Origin: Eubacterium sp.
GTDB taxonomy: Bacteria; Bacillota; Clostridia; Oscillospirales; Acutalibacteraceae
Direction of reading: 5' to 3'
NCBI GenBank assembly: GCA_017450645.1
Contig: JAFSTE010000019.1
Location: 1-38,982 of the forward strand
DNA length: 38,982 bases
The notes below the pieces were generated by a model. The model ran no database searches, was not told the origin of the DNA, and saw only the letters and a list, made by a program, of their open reading frames with translations. Within the stretch, counting starts at the first letter, position 1. Each line of letters opens with the position of its first letter. This document shows, one piece after another, positions 25,094 through 33,855 of the stretch. The position numbers were made by a program, and so were the translations under genes.

Positions 25094-26245
25094 ATGTTAA
25101 AACAGCTTTTTGACAAAAAAGAAAAAAAGGTAGAATATATTGAGCTTATCTATGACCTTATTTTCGTATATATCATAGGAAGGAATAATTCGCTTCTCCA
25201 TATTACCGAAAACGGCTTCGTAAACGGAAGTGCGTTTCTTGCATATGTTTTATGCACACTTGCGGTTATTCAGATTTGGAATTACACTACCTTTTATATT
25301 AATATGTTCGGACGAAAGAGCGTAAGAGACCATATTTTCCTTTTTGTAAATATGTATCTTATGTACTTCATAGGTCAGAGCGTTCAAAAGGATTTTGAAA
25401 ACTATGTTACACAGTTCCATATTGCATGGGGTCTGATTCTTGTGAATATCGGCTTGCAGTACCTTCTGGAAATACGCAACCATAAAGCCGATGTGTGGAA
25501 TAAGGATATCTGTAAAAGAATGCTTATACCGTTATTTTTTGAAGCGGCGCTGGTATTTATCAGCGGCTTTACCGAAAAGACGGCGGGTGTAATTATTTCA
25601 GCTGTTGCAATCCTTTCGGGTATAGTTCTTACCATGCTCGGAAGACGAAAGAGTCCCGGCGGTCAGATTGACTTTGCCCACCTTACGGAAAGAGCAATGC
25701 TATATGTAGTTTTCACTTTCGGAGAAATGATAATTGCTATTGCGTCATATTTCAGCGGTGACGGAAGCTGGGATACGTCTACGCTATACTTTTCGCTTAT
25801 GGCGTTTTTGATAGTAGTAGGGCTTTTCCTTATTTACGGATATGTTTACGACAATCTTATTGACAGAGAGGGAAGCTATGACGGAATGGTGTATATGATG
25901 ATACATATCTTTATTGTCTTTGCTCTTAATAATATTACGGCGTCGCTTGAATTTATGCGGGAGGAGGAAATAGACCTGTTTCCGAAAATGCTCTTTATGA
26001 TTGGCTCGCTGATTATATATTTTACTTTTGTCTTTTTGTTAAAAGGTCATACAAAATGCAACTGTAAACCGACAGGTAAGTTTATGACTACAATATGCAT
26101 TTCTACTTTACTGTTTATTGCATTAATGATATTGTTCAGAGAATTAATGGCTGTAAATATACTGATAAGCGCTATTTATGTATTTTCTGTATTTTTAGTA
26201 ATTTACGGCTTTTACAGAAAAACTACGGAGGTAAACAATGAATAA
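25094..26245 (+). CDS. LtrA-like (low temperature requirement A) membrane protein
   Basis: 383 residues with about ten hydrophobic segments spread over the whole chain. Family signatures are ELIYDLIFVYIIG at the N-terminus and HLTERAMLYVVFTFGEMIIAI (written here up to residue 20 of the motif region, near 198-217), matching the conserved ERF...GE pattern of LtrA. Its biochemical role is unknown in the family. It overlaps the next gene by eight bases, so the two are translationally linked. Confidence 0.82.
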   Translation: MLKQLFDKKEKKVEYIELIYDLIFVYIIGRNNSLLHITENGFVNGSAFLAYVLCTLAVIQIWNYTTFYINMFGRKSVRDHIFLFVNMYLMYFIGQSVQKDFENYVTQFHIAWGLILVNIGLQYLLEIRNHKADVWNKDICKRMLIPLFFEAALVFISGFTEKTAGVIISAVAILSGIVLTMLGRRKSPGGQIDFAHLTERAMLYVVFTFGEMIIAIASYFSGDGSWDTSTLYFSLMAFLIVVGLFLIYGYVYDNLIDREGSYDGMVYMMIHIFIVFALNNITASLEFMREEEIDLFPKMLFMIGSLIIYFTFVFLLKGHTKCNCKPTGKFMTTICISTLLFIALMILFRELMAVNILISAIYVFSVFLVIYGFYRKTTEVNNE

Positions 26246-26993
26246 AAAAATAGTTCAAACAGCAGGAAGAGAGCAGCTTGGCGATTTTTCGCCGATGTTT
26301 GCGCATCTTAACGACGATGTGCTTTTCGGCGAGGTATGGAACGAAGAAGCGCTCAATACAAAAACAAAATGTATAATAACGGTAGTTTCGCTTATGGCAA
26401 GCGGCATTACCGACAGCTCGCTTAAATACCATCTTATTAACGCAAAGAATAACGGCGTTACAAAAGAGGAAATCGCCGCAATAATTACACACTGTACAAT
26501 GTATACGGGCTGGCCCAAAGGCTGGGCGGTATTCCGTCTTGCAAAAGAGGTATGGGTTGAAGAGAATGAAGCGTTAACGGAGAAAGACCGTTTTCAAAAT
26601 GAGATAATGTTCCCGATTGGCGAGCCGAATCCTTACGGTGAGTTTTTTGTCGGTCAGAGCTATCTGGCGCCCGTTTCAACAGAGCAGGTTCCGATATTCA
26701 ATGTGACCTTTGAGCCGGGCTGCCGCAACAACTGGCATATTCACCACGCAAAAAGCGGAGGCGGTCAGCTGCTCATCTGCGTTGGCGGACGCGGCTATTA
26801 TCAGGAATACGGCAAGGCTCCCGTTGAATTAACGGCGGGCAGCGTTGTCAATATCCCCGCCGAGGTGAAGCACTGGCACGGCGCGGCGAAGGATTCATGG
26901 TTTTCACACCTTGCCATGGAAATTCAGGGCGAGGAAGCGGGTACAGAATGGTGCGAGCCCGTCATCGAAAGCGACTATAACGCCCTTGGGTAA
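26238..26993 (+). CDS. Carboxymuconolactone decarboxylase-cupin fusion protein
   Basis: 251 residues. Residues 1-110 form an AhpD/CMD-like helical domain with C86 in HCTMYTGWP; the usual CxxC is reduced to one Cys. Residues 140-235 are a cupin with probable metal ligands H167, H169 or H170, Q177 and H212 or H214. This CMD-cupin combination is common next to LysR regulators and flavodoxins in Firmicutes and Proteobacteria, and is thought to act on quinones, peroxides or aromatic lactones; the substrate here is unknown. RBS ACGGAGG lies in the end of the LtrA-like gene. Confidence 0.88.
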   Translation: MNKKIVQTAGREQLGDFSPMFAHLNDDVLFGEVWNEEALNTKTKCIITVVSLMASGITDSSLKYHLINAKNNGVTKEEIAAIITHCTMYTGWPKGWAVFRLAKEVWVEENEALTEKDRFQNEIMFPIGEPNPYGEFFVGQSYLAPVSTEQVPIFNVTFEPGCRNNWHIHHAKSGGGQLLICVGGRGYYQEYGKAPVELTAGSVVNIPAEVKHWHGAAKDSWFSHLAMEIQGEEAGTEWCEPVIESDYNALG

Positions 26994-27002
26994 GGAATAT
27001 TT

Positions 27003-27674
27003 ATGAAAGCAAAAAGAAAAATGCAGATTGCCGTTGATGTTATTATGACGGCAATTCTGCTTGTTCAGATGTCTTACAGTATTGCGGGTGAACTGCTCCA
27101 CGAAATATCGGGGATTGCATTTTTTGTACTGTTTGCCGTTCACCATATTCTTTCTTTAAACAACACAAAGGCTCTGTTTAAAGGAAATCATTCTTCAGAT
27201 AAAATTGTTAAAATAATAGTTGACATAGTTCTGTTTTTAATAATAATCTGTATGATGTTAAGCGCTCTGCCGATTTCAAAATATGTATTCACTTTTTTCG
27301 GTATTAACGGTCTTTCATCCCTCGGAAGAACAGTGCATATGCTCGGAGGCTACTGGGGCTTTGCGCTGATTGGTATTCATATCGGCTTCCACCTTGACAT
27401 TATGCTAAAAAAGCCGCTGAAGGATAAAAAGAAAAAACCGTTTGTTTTAACGGCATTGTGCGCAGTGTTTTTTGCAGGGCTTGTTATGTTTATCAAGGAG
27501 GGCATATATAAATATATGCTTTTAATAAATCGGTTTGCCTTCTTTGATATGAAGGGCGGACTGCCGCTGTTTTTGCTGAAATATATATTAATCGGCGGAA
27601 TGTTTGCATCGTTCGGCTACTTGCTTATTAATGTTATAAAACGGAAAGGAAAAGCGTATGAGCATAACAATTAA
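27003..27674 (+). CDS. DUF4405-like cytochrome b-type membrane protein
   Basis: 223 residues with about five to six membrane helices. Histidines lie within or at the ends of the helices (H33, H47/H48, H112, H126, H130), the pattern of membrane b-haem proteins of the DUF4405/ferric-reductase-like group. It may move electrons across the membrane, which would fit with the neighbouring flavodoxins, but haem binding is inferred. It ends with a 17-base overlap into the next gene. Confidence 0.7.
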   Translation: MKAKRKMQIAVDVIMTAILLVQMSYSIAGELLHEISGIAFFVLFAVHHILSLNNTKALFKGNHSSDKIVKIIVDIVLFLIIICMMLSALPISKYVFTFFGINGLSSLGRTVHMLGGYWGFALIGIHIGFHLDIMLKKPLKDKKKKPFVLTALCAVFFAGLVMFIKEGIYKYMLLINRFAFFDMKGGLPLFLLKYILIGGMFASFGYLLINVIKRKGKAYEHNN

Positions 27675-27981
27675 TCTTTATTATACGGGCAAAAACGGCA
27701 GCGCAAAAGCCTTTGCCGAAGAAATGGAAAAAAGCGGAATTGCAAACAGAATACGCTCGGAAAAAGGTAATCTCGGATATGATTATTTTTTGCCTTTAAA
27801 TAACAGCGAAACCGTATTATTGATTGACAGCTGGGAAAACCAGAAGGCGCTCGACGTTCACCACGCGTCGCCAATGATGCAGGAAATTGCAAGTCTTCGT
27901 GAAAAATACGACCTTCATATGAAAGCAAAGCGTTACATAAGCGAAGAAAACAGCGAAGACGAGAAATTTATAAGAAAATAA
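27658..27981 (+). CDS. Antibiotic biosynthesis monooxygenase (ABM)-like protein
   Basis: 107 residues, start at ATG 27658 behind GAAAGGAAAAGC in the end of the previous gene. It has the dimeric alpha+beta barrel pattern of small ABM proteins: a first strand INLYY, a helix AKAFAEEM, and the tail motif ESWENQKALDVHHASP-like (WENQKALDVHHASP), with H at the position seen in YgiN-type quinol monooxygenases. Likely acts on quinols or as an electrophile-sensing protein. Confidence 0.72.
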   Translation: MSITINLYYTGKNGSAKAFAEEMEKSGIANRIRSEKGNLGYDYFLPLNNSETVLLIDSWENQKALDVHHASPMMQEIASLREKYDLHMKAKRYISEENSEDEKFIRK

Positions 27982-27983
27982 TA

Positions 27984-28018
27984 AAAAGCTCACCTCGCCT
28001 TTCAGGGGTGAGTTTTTT
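27984..28018 (+). terminator. Terminator of the second flavodoxin unit
   Basis: CTCACCTC / GGGGTGAG (one G-T pair) with loop GCCTTTCA followed by TTTTTT. Confidence 0.88.
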
Positions 28019-28094
28019 AAGTCTGAAATTGAGGCTTTGATTATTAATTACAGGTATTTATTGAGGAATTTTTTAATAAGAATATGTAATAAAC

Positions 28095-28125
28095 AAGGCA
28101 CGGGATAATAGAACTTCCGTGCCTT
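28095..28125 (-). terminator. Terminator of the AraC regulator gene
   Basis: AAGGCACGG / CCGTGCCTT stem with a 13-base loop; about 30 bases past the AraC gene stop on the minus strand. It can also back up transcription from the left. Confidence 0.75.
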
Positions 28126-28154
28126 TAATATAAGAGCTGTTCTGTTTTCAAGGA

Positions 28155-28961
28155 CTAAAAATCAATTTTTCTGAATTGCAGCGGGGAAATACCCGTTTCC
28201 TTTTTGAAAAAGCAAATAAAGTTTGAGGTGCTGTTAAAGCCGCACTGATAGGCAATTTCGCTGACGGGTAGGTTTGAATTTATCAACAGTTCCTTTGATT
28301 TATCAAGGCGAACAGATAAAAGATAATCGTAGGGTGAAAGCGCCGTGTTATCCTTAAAAATCCTTGAAAAATATGAAGGGCTTAAGTTAACCGTCCTTGC
28401 GATTTGTGAAACACTTAGATTGTTCTGATAATTCTGCTTTATATATTCCTTTGCAACTTCTGTTAACGAGAGTGTTGCTTCGTTTGCAGAACTCTGCGTG
28501 TCAAGCATACGCATCAGCATTTTGAAGACTGCTTCCGATTGCTGTGCTTCGCTGTCTGCATTTATAACAGCAAAAATGTTTCGGCTTACAAAGTCGGGGC
28601 ATTTTATTTTTTTACCCTTTTCGCTGATAATCTCTTCAAAAAGCTCACGGGAATTACTGCCGTCAAAATGCAGCCAGAGGGTATGCGCCGATGTGTCAGT
28701 GAAATATCTGTGTGGCTTGTAACAGTCAACAAGTAATGCTTCGCCGCTCTGTACCGTCAAACTCTCGTGTTTGATTTCGCCGTCCAGCACGCAGATAATC
28801 AGAAAGCTGTTGTACTGCTCTCGGTTTACTTCGTATTCATCATTACAGTAAAATTCGCCTGCACACAGCGGATAATAATAAAGCCGTTTTGCCGTTCCTG
28901 ACGGCGTGTAAAAATACATATATGAGCCGTGCTCAAGTCCGTTTCCTATCAGTTTCATCAT
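28155..28961 (-). CDS. AraC family transcriptional regulator
   Basis: 268 residues: an N-terminal cupin-like sensing domain (about 10-150) and a C-terminal pair of helix-turn-helices (about 168-265), with LSVSQIARTVNLSPSYFSRI and VSEIAYQCGFNSTSNFICFF. It is divergent from the DUF5107/GH2 genes and probably activates them in response to a sugar. Two adjacent ATG codons (28961 and 28958) are possible starts; the ribosome site is weak. Confidence 0.93.
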   Translation of the reverse strand: MMKLIGNGLEHGSYMYFYTPSGTAKRLYYYPLCAGEFYCNDEYEVNREQYNSFLIICVLDGEIKHESLTVQSGEALLVDCYKPHRYFTDTSAHTLWLHFDGSNSRELFEEIISEKGKKIKCPDFVSRNIFAVINADSEAQQSEAVFKMLMRMLDTQSSANEATLSLTEVAKEYIKQNYQNNLSVSQIARTVNLSPSYFSRIFKDNTALSPYDYLLSVRLDKSKELLINSNLPVSEIAYQCGFNSTSNFICFFKKETGISPLQFRKIDF

Positions 28962-29023
28962 ATCACAGCAGGATTTCTAAATTTTTTGAAAGATTATCAA
29001 AACAAATCCGTTGATTAACATTA

Positions 29024-29029
29024 TATAAT
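29024..29029 (+). promoter_or_regulatory. -10 box of the DUF5107/GH2 unit
   Basis: TATAAT without a matching -35 box at 16-18 bp, as expected for a promoter that needs an AraC-type activator bound in 28962-29010. Confidence 0.5.
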
Positions 29030-29062
29030 GGAAATGTAATAATGTCAACGAAGGTGATATTT

Positions 29063-32000
29063 ATGAACACAAAATCTAAAGTTTGGGAAGAAACAGTAGT
29101 TATTCCTACCTATGAGGCAGCAGAGCCTGACAGAAATCCGCTGTTTCTTGAAAAGCGTGTGTATCAGGGCAGCAGCGGCAAGGTTTATCCGCACCCTGTT
29201 ATTGACAAAATCAGCGATGAAAGAATTGACAAAGAATACAAAGCGGTATTCCTTGAAAATGATTATCTCAAGATAATGATTCTGCCCGAGCTCGGTGGAA
29301 GAGTGCAGAGAGCGTACGACAAAACAAGAAACTATGACTTTGTATATTACAATCAGGTTATCAAGCCTGCCCTTGTAGGACTTGCGGGTCCGTGGATTAG
29401 CGGCGGCATTGAATTTAACTGGCCTCAACACCATCGTCCGAGCACCTTTGACAAGGTGAACTATACTTTTTTTGAAAATGAGGATGGCAGCGCAACGGTT
29501 GTTGTGAGTGAATACGAGAATATGTTTCATACCAAGGGCGAAACGGAGTTTACGCTCTATCCCGACAAGGCGTATTTAGAGCTGAAAAATCATCTCTTTA
29601 ACCGCACGCCTGTAAAGCAGACATTTCTTTGGTGGGCGAATCCTGCCGTGGCGGTTAACAGCAATTACCGCAGTATCTTTCCGCCTGATGTGACTGCAGT
29701 TATGGACCACGGCAAGCGAGATGTTTCCACTTTCCCGATTGCAACGGGAACCTACTACAAGGTGGATTATTCAAGGGGCGTTGATATTTCACGTTACGAC
29801 AATCTGCCTGTACCTACCTCTTATATGGCGGCTAAAAGCGATTTCGATTTTGTCGGCGGTTATGATGACGGCGTGAAAGCAGGCCTGCTCCATATTGCCG
29901 ACCATCATATTTCGCCGGGTAAAAAGCAGTGGACCTGGGGCAGCGGTGATTTCGGCAAGGCATGGGATAGAAATCTGACCGATGAGGACGGTCCGTATTT
30001 TGAACTGATGACAGGCTGCTTTACCGATAATCAGCCGGATTTCAGTTATATTGCGCCGTTTGAAGCGAGAGATTTTACGCAGTATTTTATGCCGTATCAC
30101 GACCTCGGACAAGTGCATAATGCGAACAAGGATTTGTCGCTTCATCTTGATGTAAGCGATATGATAACCGTTACGCTTTACTGCTCTGGTACGCTCGGCA
30201 AATGCGATGTTAATATCAATAAGTTTTATAAAAAATGCTTTGACTTTCAGTGCGCAGAAACCTATGAACTGAAAATCCCGAACGGCAACGGTTTGAAGTT
30301 TGAGGATATAAAAATAACCGTCACAAAGGACGGAAAAGAAATCCTTATCTTTGACGGCAATTTCAAAAAGCAGGAGATTCCCGAGGCGGCAAAGGCGGCG
30401 CCGCTGCCGCAGGACTGCAAAACAAACGAGGATTTATACCTTTACGGTCAGCACATTGAGCAGTACCGCCACGCAACCCGCAGAGCCGAGGATTATTACC
30501 TTGAAGGTCTGCAACGCGATAACACCGATATGCGCCTTAATAATGCCTACGGTATGCTGCTGTTCAAGAAAGGCTGTATTGCCGAAAGCGAAACCTATTT
30601 TCGCAAGGCGATTGAAAAGCAAACGCGCTCAAATCCAAATCCGAACAGCGGTGAATACTATTACAATCTCGGCTTATCGCTCTTTTATCAGAATAAGCTC
30701 GGCGAGGCGTTTGACGCGTTTTATAAAGCGATATGGAACAGCGACACGCAGGCAAACGCCTATTACTTTATGGCGCTTATTAAGTCAAGGCAGAAGGATA
30801 AGAGGCAGGCGCTTGAATTTGTCAACAAGGCACTGGTTTATAATGCGCACAATTTCAGCGCGCTCAATCTGAAAGCATTGCTGAAAGGCGAAAAGAGCAA
30901 GGCAAGTGAAATTGATAGCTTAAACATTCTTGCGCTTTTCATTAACGGCGAGGATATTAAAAAACACATTATCAATCCGAATATGCTGATTGATTTATCG
31001 CTTGAATTGTGGCTTGGCGGTTTCAATGAAAAGGCGTTTGAGCTGCTTAATCTCTGCAATGAGCCGTTTCCGCTTCTTGATTATTACCGCGCATTTTACA
31101 GCGGTGACAAAGCGTATCTTGAAAATGCGTTTTCTGATACCCCTTACTGTTGCTTCCCCAACAGGATAGAGGATATCGCAGTGCTTAAAAATGCGGTGCA
31201 GAATAATCCCGCTGATTTTAAAGCGCCATATTATCTCGGCTGCCTGTACTTTGACAAGGAACGCCATGAAAACGCGATAAAGTGCTTTGAGATGTCCATA
31301 GCTCGAGGCGCAGATTTTGCAACGCCGTATCGCAATCTTGCACTGCTTGAATACAATGTTCAGCAGAGTACAGACGAAGCCTTAACGCTTATGAAAAGAG
31401 CATATGCGCTTGACGAAAGCGATGCGAGAATACTATATGAATTAGATTTGCTCAAAAAGCGAATGGGCGTTTCTCCGAAAGAGCGCTTAGCATTTCTTGA
31501 AAGCCGATTTGATATCGTTAATCTTCGTGACGATTTAACGCTTGAATATATCACGCTGCTTAATCTTTCAGGCGAATATAAAAAGGCGCTTGATAGAATT
31601 ATGGGCAGGAAATTCCACCCGTGGGAGGGCGGCGAAGGCAAAGTGCCCGAGCAGTATATCTTTTCAAATATCGCTCTCGGCACGCCCGAAAACGCCTTCG
31701 CTTATCCCGAAAATCTCGGCGAGGGCAAGCTCTACGGCGCACAGGAAAACCGCCAGAATTATTATATGGGGCTGAAAACCGCAGACATCACCTATTTTGA
31801 AAAGGCGTCAACGGGTTTGAGCGAGCCAGCCTCGGCGATGTACTACAACGACCAGCCGCCTGAAACGATATTCTATCAGGGTATGGCGCTTCTGAAGCTC
31901 GGCAGAGAAAACGAGGCAAACATGCGGTTTGACAAACTGATTAATTATGCCGACAGGCATATTGATGATAAAATCCGCATTGATTATTTTGCCGTTTCGT

Positions 32001-32194
32001 TGCCCGATTTGCTTGTGTTTGACGAGAATTTGGTTATTAAAAATCAGCTTCACTGCCTGTTTATGAAAGCGCTCGGGCTGTACGGCAAGGGCGAAAAAGA
32101 ACAGAGCAAAAAGCTATTTGAAAAGGCACTTGGAATAAATCCAAACACCTTCCAGATAGCAACACACTACAATCTGCTTTTCAAGGAGAACTGA
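29063..32194 (+). CDS. DUF5107 domain protein with tetratricopeptide repeats
   Basis: 1043 residues from ATG 29063, chosen because AAGGTGA stands seven bases upstream; an ATG at 29042 lacks any ribosome site. Residues of about 1-330 form a DUF5107 domain with beta-sandwich-like composition rich in aromatic residues (WWANPAVAV, PYFELMTGCF). TPR helices follow (about 420-1040), for example YYYNLGLSLFYQNKLGEAFD. DUF5107 proteins co-occur with glycoside hydrolases and are believed to bind or modify carbohydrate, though an enzymatic activity is not established. No signal peptide. It lies two bases before the GH2 gene and shares its promoter. Confidence 0.85.
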   Translation: MNTKSKVWEETVVIPTYEAAEPDRNPLFLEKRVYQGSSGKVYPHPVIDKISDERIDKEYKAVFLENDYLKIMILPELGGRVQRAYDKTRNYDFVYYNQVIKPALVGLAGPWISGGIEFNWPQHHRPSTFDKVNYTFFENEDGSATVVVSEYENMFHTKGETEFTLYPDKAYLELKNHLFNRTPVKQTFLWWANPAVAVNSNYRSIFPPDVTAVMDHGKRDVSTFPIATGTYYKVDYSRGVDISRYDNLPVPTSYMAAKSDFDFVGGYDDGVKAGLLHIADHHISPGKKQWTWGSGDFGKAWDRNLTDEDGPYFELMTGCFTDNQPDFSYIAPFEARDFTQYFMPYHDLGQVHNANKDLSLHLDVSDMITVTLYCSGTLGKCDVNINKFYKKCFDFQCAETYELKIPNGNGLKFEDIKITVTKDGKEILIFDGNFKKQEIPEAAKAAPLPQDCKTNEDLYLYGQHIEQYRHATRRAEDYYLEGLQRDNTDMRLNNAYGMLLFKKGCIAESETYFRKAIEKQTRSNPNPNSGEYYYNLGLSLFYQNKLGEAFDAFYKAIWNSDTQANAYYFMALIKSRQKDKRQALEFVNKALVYNAHNFSALNLKALLKGEKSKASEIDSLNILALFINGEDIKKHIINPNMLIDLSLELWLGGFNEKAFELLNLCNEPFPLLDYYRAFYSGDKAYLENAFSDTPYCCFPNRIEDIAVLKNAVQNNPADFKAPYYLGCLYFDKERHENAIKCFEMSIARGADFATPYRNLALLEYNVQQSTDEALTLMKRAYALDESDARILYELDLLKKRMGVSPKERLAFLESRFDIVNLRDDLTLEYITLLNLSGEYKKALDRIMGRKFHPWEGGEGKVPEQYIFSNIALGTPENAFAYPENLGEGKLYGAQENRQNYYMGLKTADITYFEKASTGLSEPASAMYYNDQPPETIFYQGMALLKLGRENEANMRFDKLINYADRHIDDKIRIDYFAVSLPDLLVFDENLVIKNQLHCLFMKALGLYGKGEKEQSKKLFEKALGINPNTFQIATHYNLLFKEN

Positions 32195-32196
32195 CT

Positions 32197-33768
32197 ATGA
32201 GATACAACCAAACGCTGAACCGTTGGGATTTCACACTCGGCGATTATAAAACAAAAGTTACCCTTCCGCACACATGGAATGTGGATGACGAGGTAATGAA
32301 TTACAGAGGCAAGGCAGTTTATGAAACTGCTGTGTTTATCAACGAAGAATACAAAGGCAAAAAAGCATATCTTAAATTCAATGCAGTTTATCATTCGGCA
32401 AAGGTTTATGTGAATGATATCTTTGTCGGAGAGCATTCTCGATCGGGCTTTACGCCATTCAGGATTGATATAACAAACACAGCAAAAATCGGTGAGAATA
32501 ACAGCATTAAAGTTGAGGTTAATAATATCCATACGGATAATATGCTCCCTCACGGCGATGACTTTGACTGGGCGGATGACGGCGGCATTATTCGCGGGGT
32601 TACGCTTGAAATCCGCGAGCCGGACGGTATTGAATATATGCACATCACCGAACAAATTGACAGTATACAAAACGGCTTTGCAAGCGGCATGCTGAATATT
32701 AAAACAAATACCGAAAAGCCCTGCACCGTCAAGATTTATGATTATTCAAACGGTAAGCTTGTTCTTCAAAGTGACAGCCTGAATATACCGTTTGAAAATC
32801 TAAAGCTCTGGTCGTGCTATTCTCCGAATTTATATACTGTCACGCTTGAAACCGATAACGACGTTTATGAAACGAGAATCGGAATTCGCAAGTTTGAAAC
32901 CAAGGGCGAAAAGGTGTATCTCAACGGTGAAGAAATCTATCTTAAGGGCTGCGAATGGATGCCTGGCTCCCATCCCGATTTCGGTATGGCGGAACCGCTT
33001 GACCATAGCATAAAATGCTTAAAACAACTCAAAACAGCAGGCTGTGTGTTCACCCGCTTTCACTGGCAGCAGGATGATGCGCTTTTTGACTGGTGCGATG
33101 AAAACGGCTTGCTTGTGCAGGAGGAAATCCCCTATTGGGGCTATCCCAAAGAGGCAACGCCGCTGCAGCTTGATATTGCAAAGCAGCAGGCAGACGAAAT
33201 GATGCATTTTCATTTTAATCATCCGTCCATCGTGTGCTGGGGAGTCGGCAACGAGCTCGGTGCGGAAAAAGAAGCAACGATTAACTATGTTAAGAACATG
33301 GTTACCCACTTTAAATCATACGACAAGCGCCGCCTTGTGAATTATGTTTCAAACACGCTTTCCCGTGTGGAAAACGCAGACAAGGACGATGCAACGCTTT
33401 ACGGCGATATTGCAATGTGGAACGATTATCTCGGACTGTGGGAGCCGAGTGACGACATTCCGAATCATATGATAAGAACCTGTAAAAAAGCAGAGGGTAT
33501 GCCGCTTCTCGTTTCCGAATTCGGACTTTGCGAGCCGCATTTCAAGGGCGGCGATGAGGAACGCGCACGCATTTTGGAAGAGCGCCTTGCAATGTATGCC
33601 GAAATCCCAAACATCTGCGGCTATATGTGGTTTTCGCTAAATGACTACCGCACGCACTGCGGTGAAGAAGGCGAGGATAAACTCCGCCGCCGCGTTCACG
33701 GCTCAACGGATTTATACGGCAACGAAAAGCCGTCATACCGCCTTTTATGTGAATTGCAAAAGAAATAA
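32197..33768 (+). CDS. Glycoside hydrolase family 2 protein (beta-galactosidase/beta-glucuronidase-like)
   Basis: 523 residues: N-terminal jelly-roll sugar-binding domain (about 1-145, LPHTWNVDD), an Ig-like domain (about 150-235) and a TIM barrel with the family sites. The acid/base is E353 in GVGNELG and the nucleophile is E441 in VSEFGL. It is shorter than most beta-galactosidases and close to the beta-glucuronidase/mannosidase-like branch; the exact sugar cannot be told. No signal peptide, so it acts on imported oligosaccharides. Adjacent to the DUF5107-TPR gene and controlled with it, probably by the AraC regulator. Confidence 0.9.
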   Translation: MRYNQTLNRWDFTLGDYKTKVTLPHTWNVDDEVMNYRGKAVYETAVFINEEYKGKKAYLKFNAVYHSAKVYVNDIFVGEHSRSGFTPFRIDITNTAKIGENNSIKVEVNNIHTDNMLPHGDDFDWADDGGIIRGVTLEIREPDGIEYMHITEQIDSIQNGFASGMLNIKTNTEKPCTVKIYDYSNGKLVLQSDSLNIPFENLKLWSCYSPNLYTVTLETDNDVYETRIGIRKFETKGEKVYLNGEEIYLKGCEWMPGSHPDFGMAEPLDHSIKCLKQLKTAGCVFTRFHWQQDDALFDWCDENGLLVQEEIPYWGYPKEATPLQLDIAKQQADEMMHFHFNHPSIVCWGVGNELGAEKEATINYVKNMVTHFKSYDKRRLVNYVSNTLSRVENADKDDATLYGDIAMWNDYLGLWEPSDDIPNHMIRTCKKAEGMPLLVSEFGLCEPHFKGGDEERARILEERLAMYAEIPNICGYMWFSLNDYRTHCGEEGEDKLRRRVHGSTDLYGNEKPSYRLLCELQKK

Positions 33769-33782
33769 ATTTGCTGTATAAT
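33754..33782 (+). promoter_or_regulatory. Promoter module copy A
   Basis: TTGCAA (33754-33759), 17-bp spacer, TATAAT (33777-33782), overlapping the end of the GH2 gene. Nine bases after the -10 box comes the dyad at 33792-33803. Confidence 0.7.
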
Positions 33783-33791
33783 GGAAATAAC

Positions 33792-33803
33792 AAATCGGGA
33801 TTT
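33792..33803. promoter_or_regulatory. Dyad operator copy A
   Basis: AAATC-GG-GATTT, a perfect 5-bp dyad, 9 bases after the -10 box and therefore at the expected transcription start. The identical 12-mer stands before the tannase-like gene. Confidence 0.6.
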
Positions 33804-33855
33804 AATGAAGCGATAACAACAATATGAATACGCTCGGGCTAAGGAGGATGATGAT

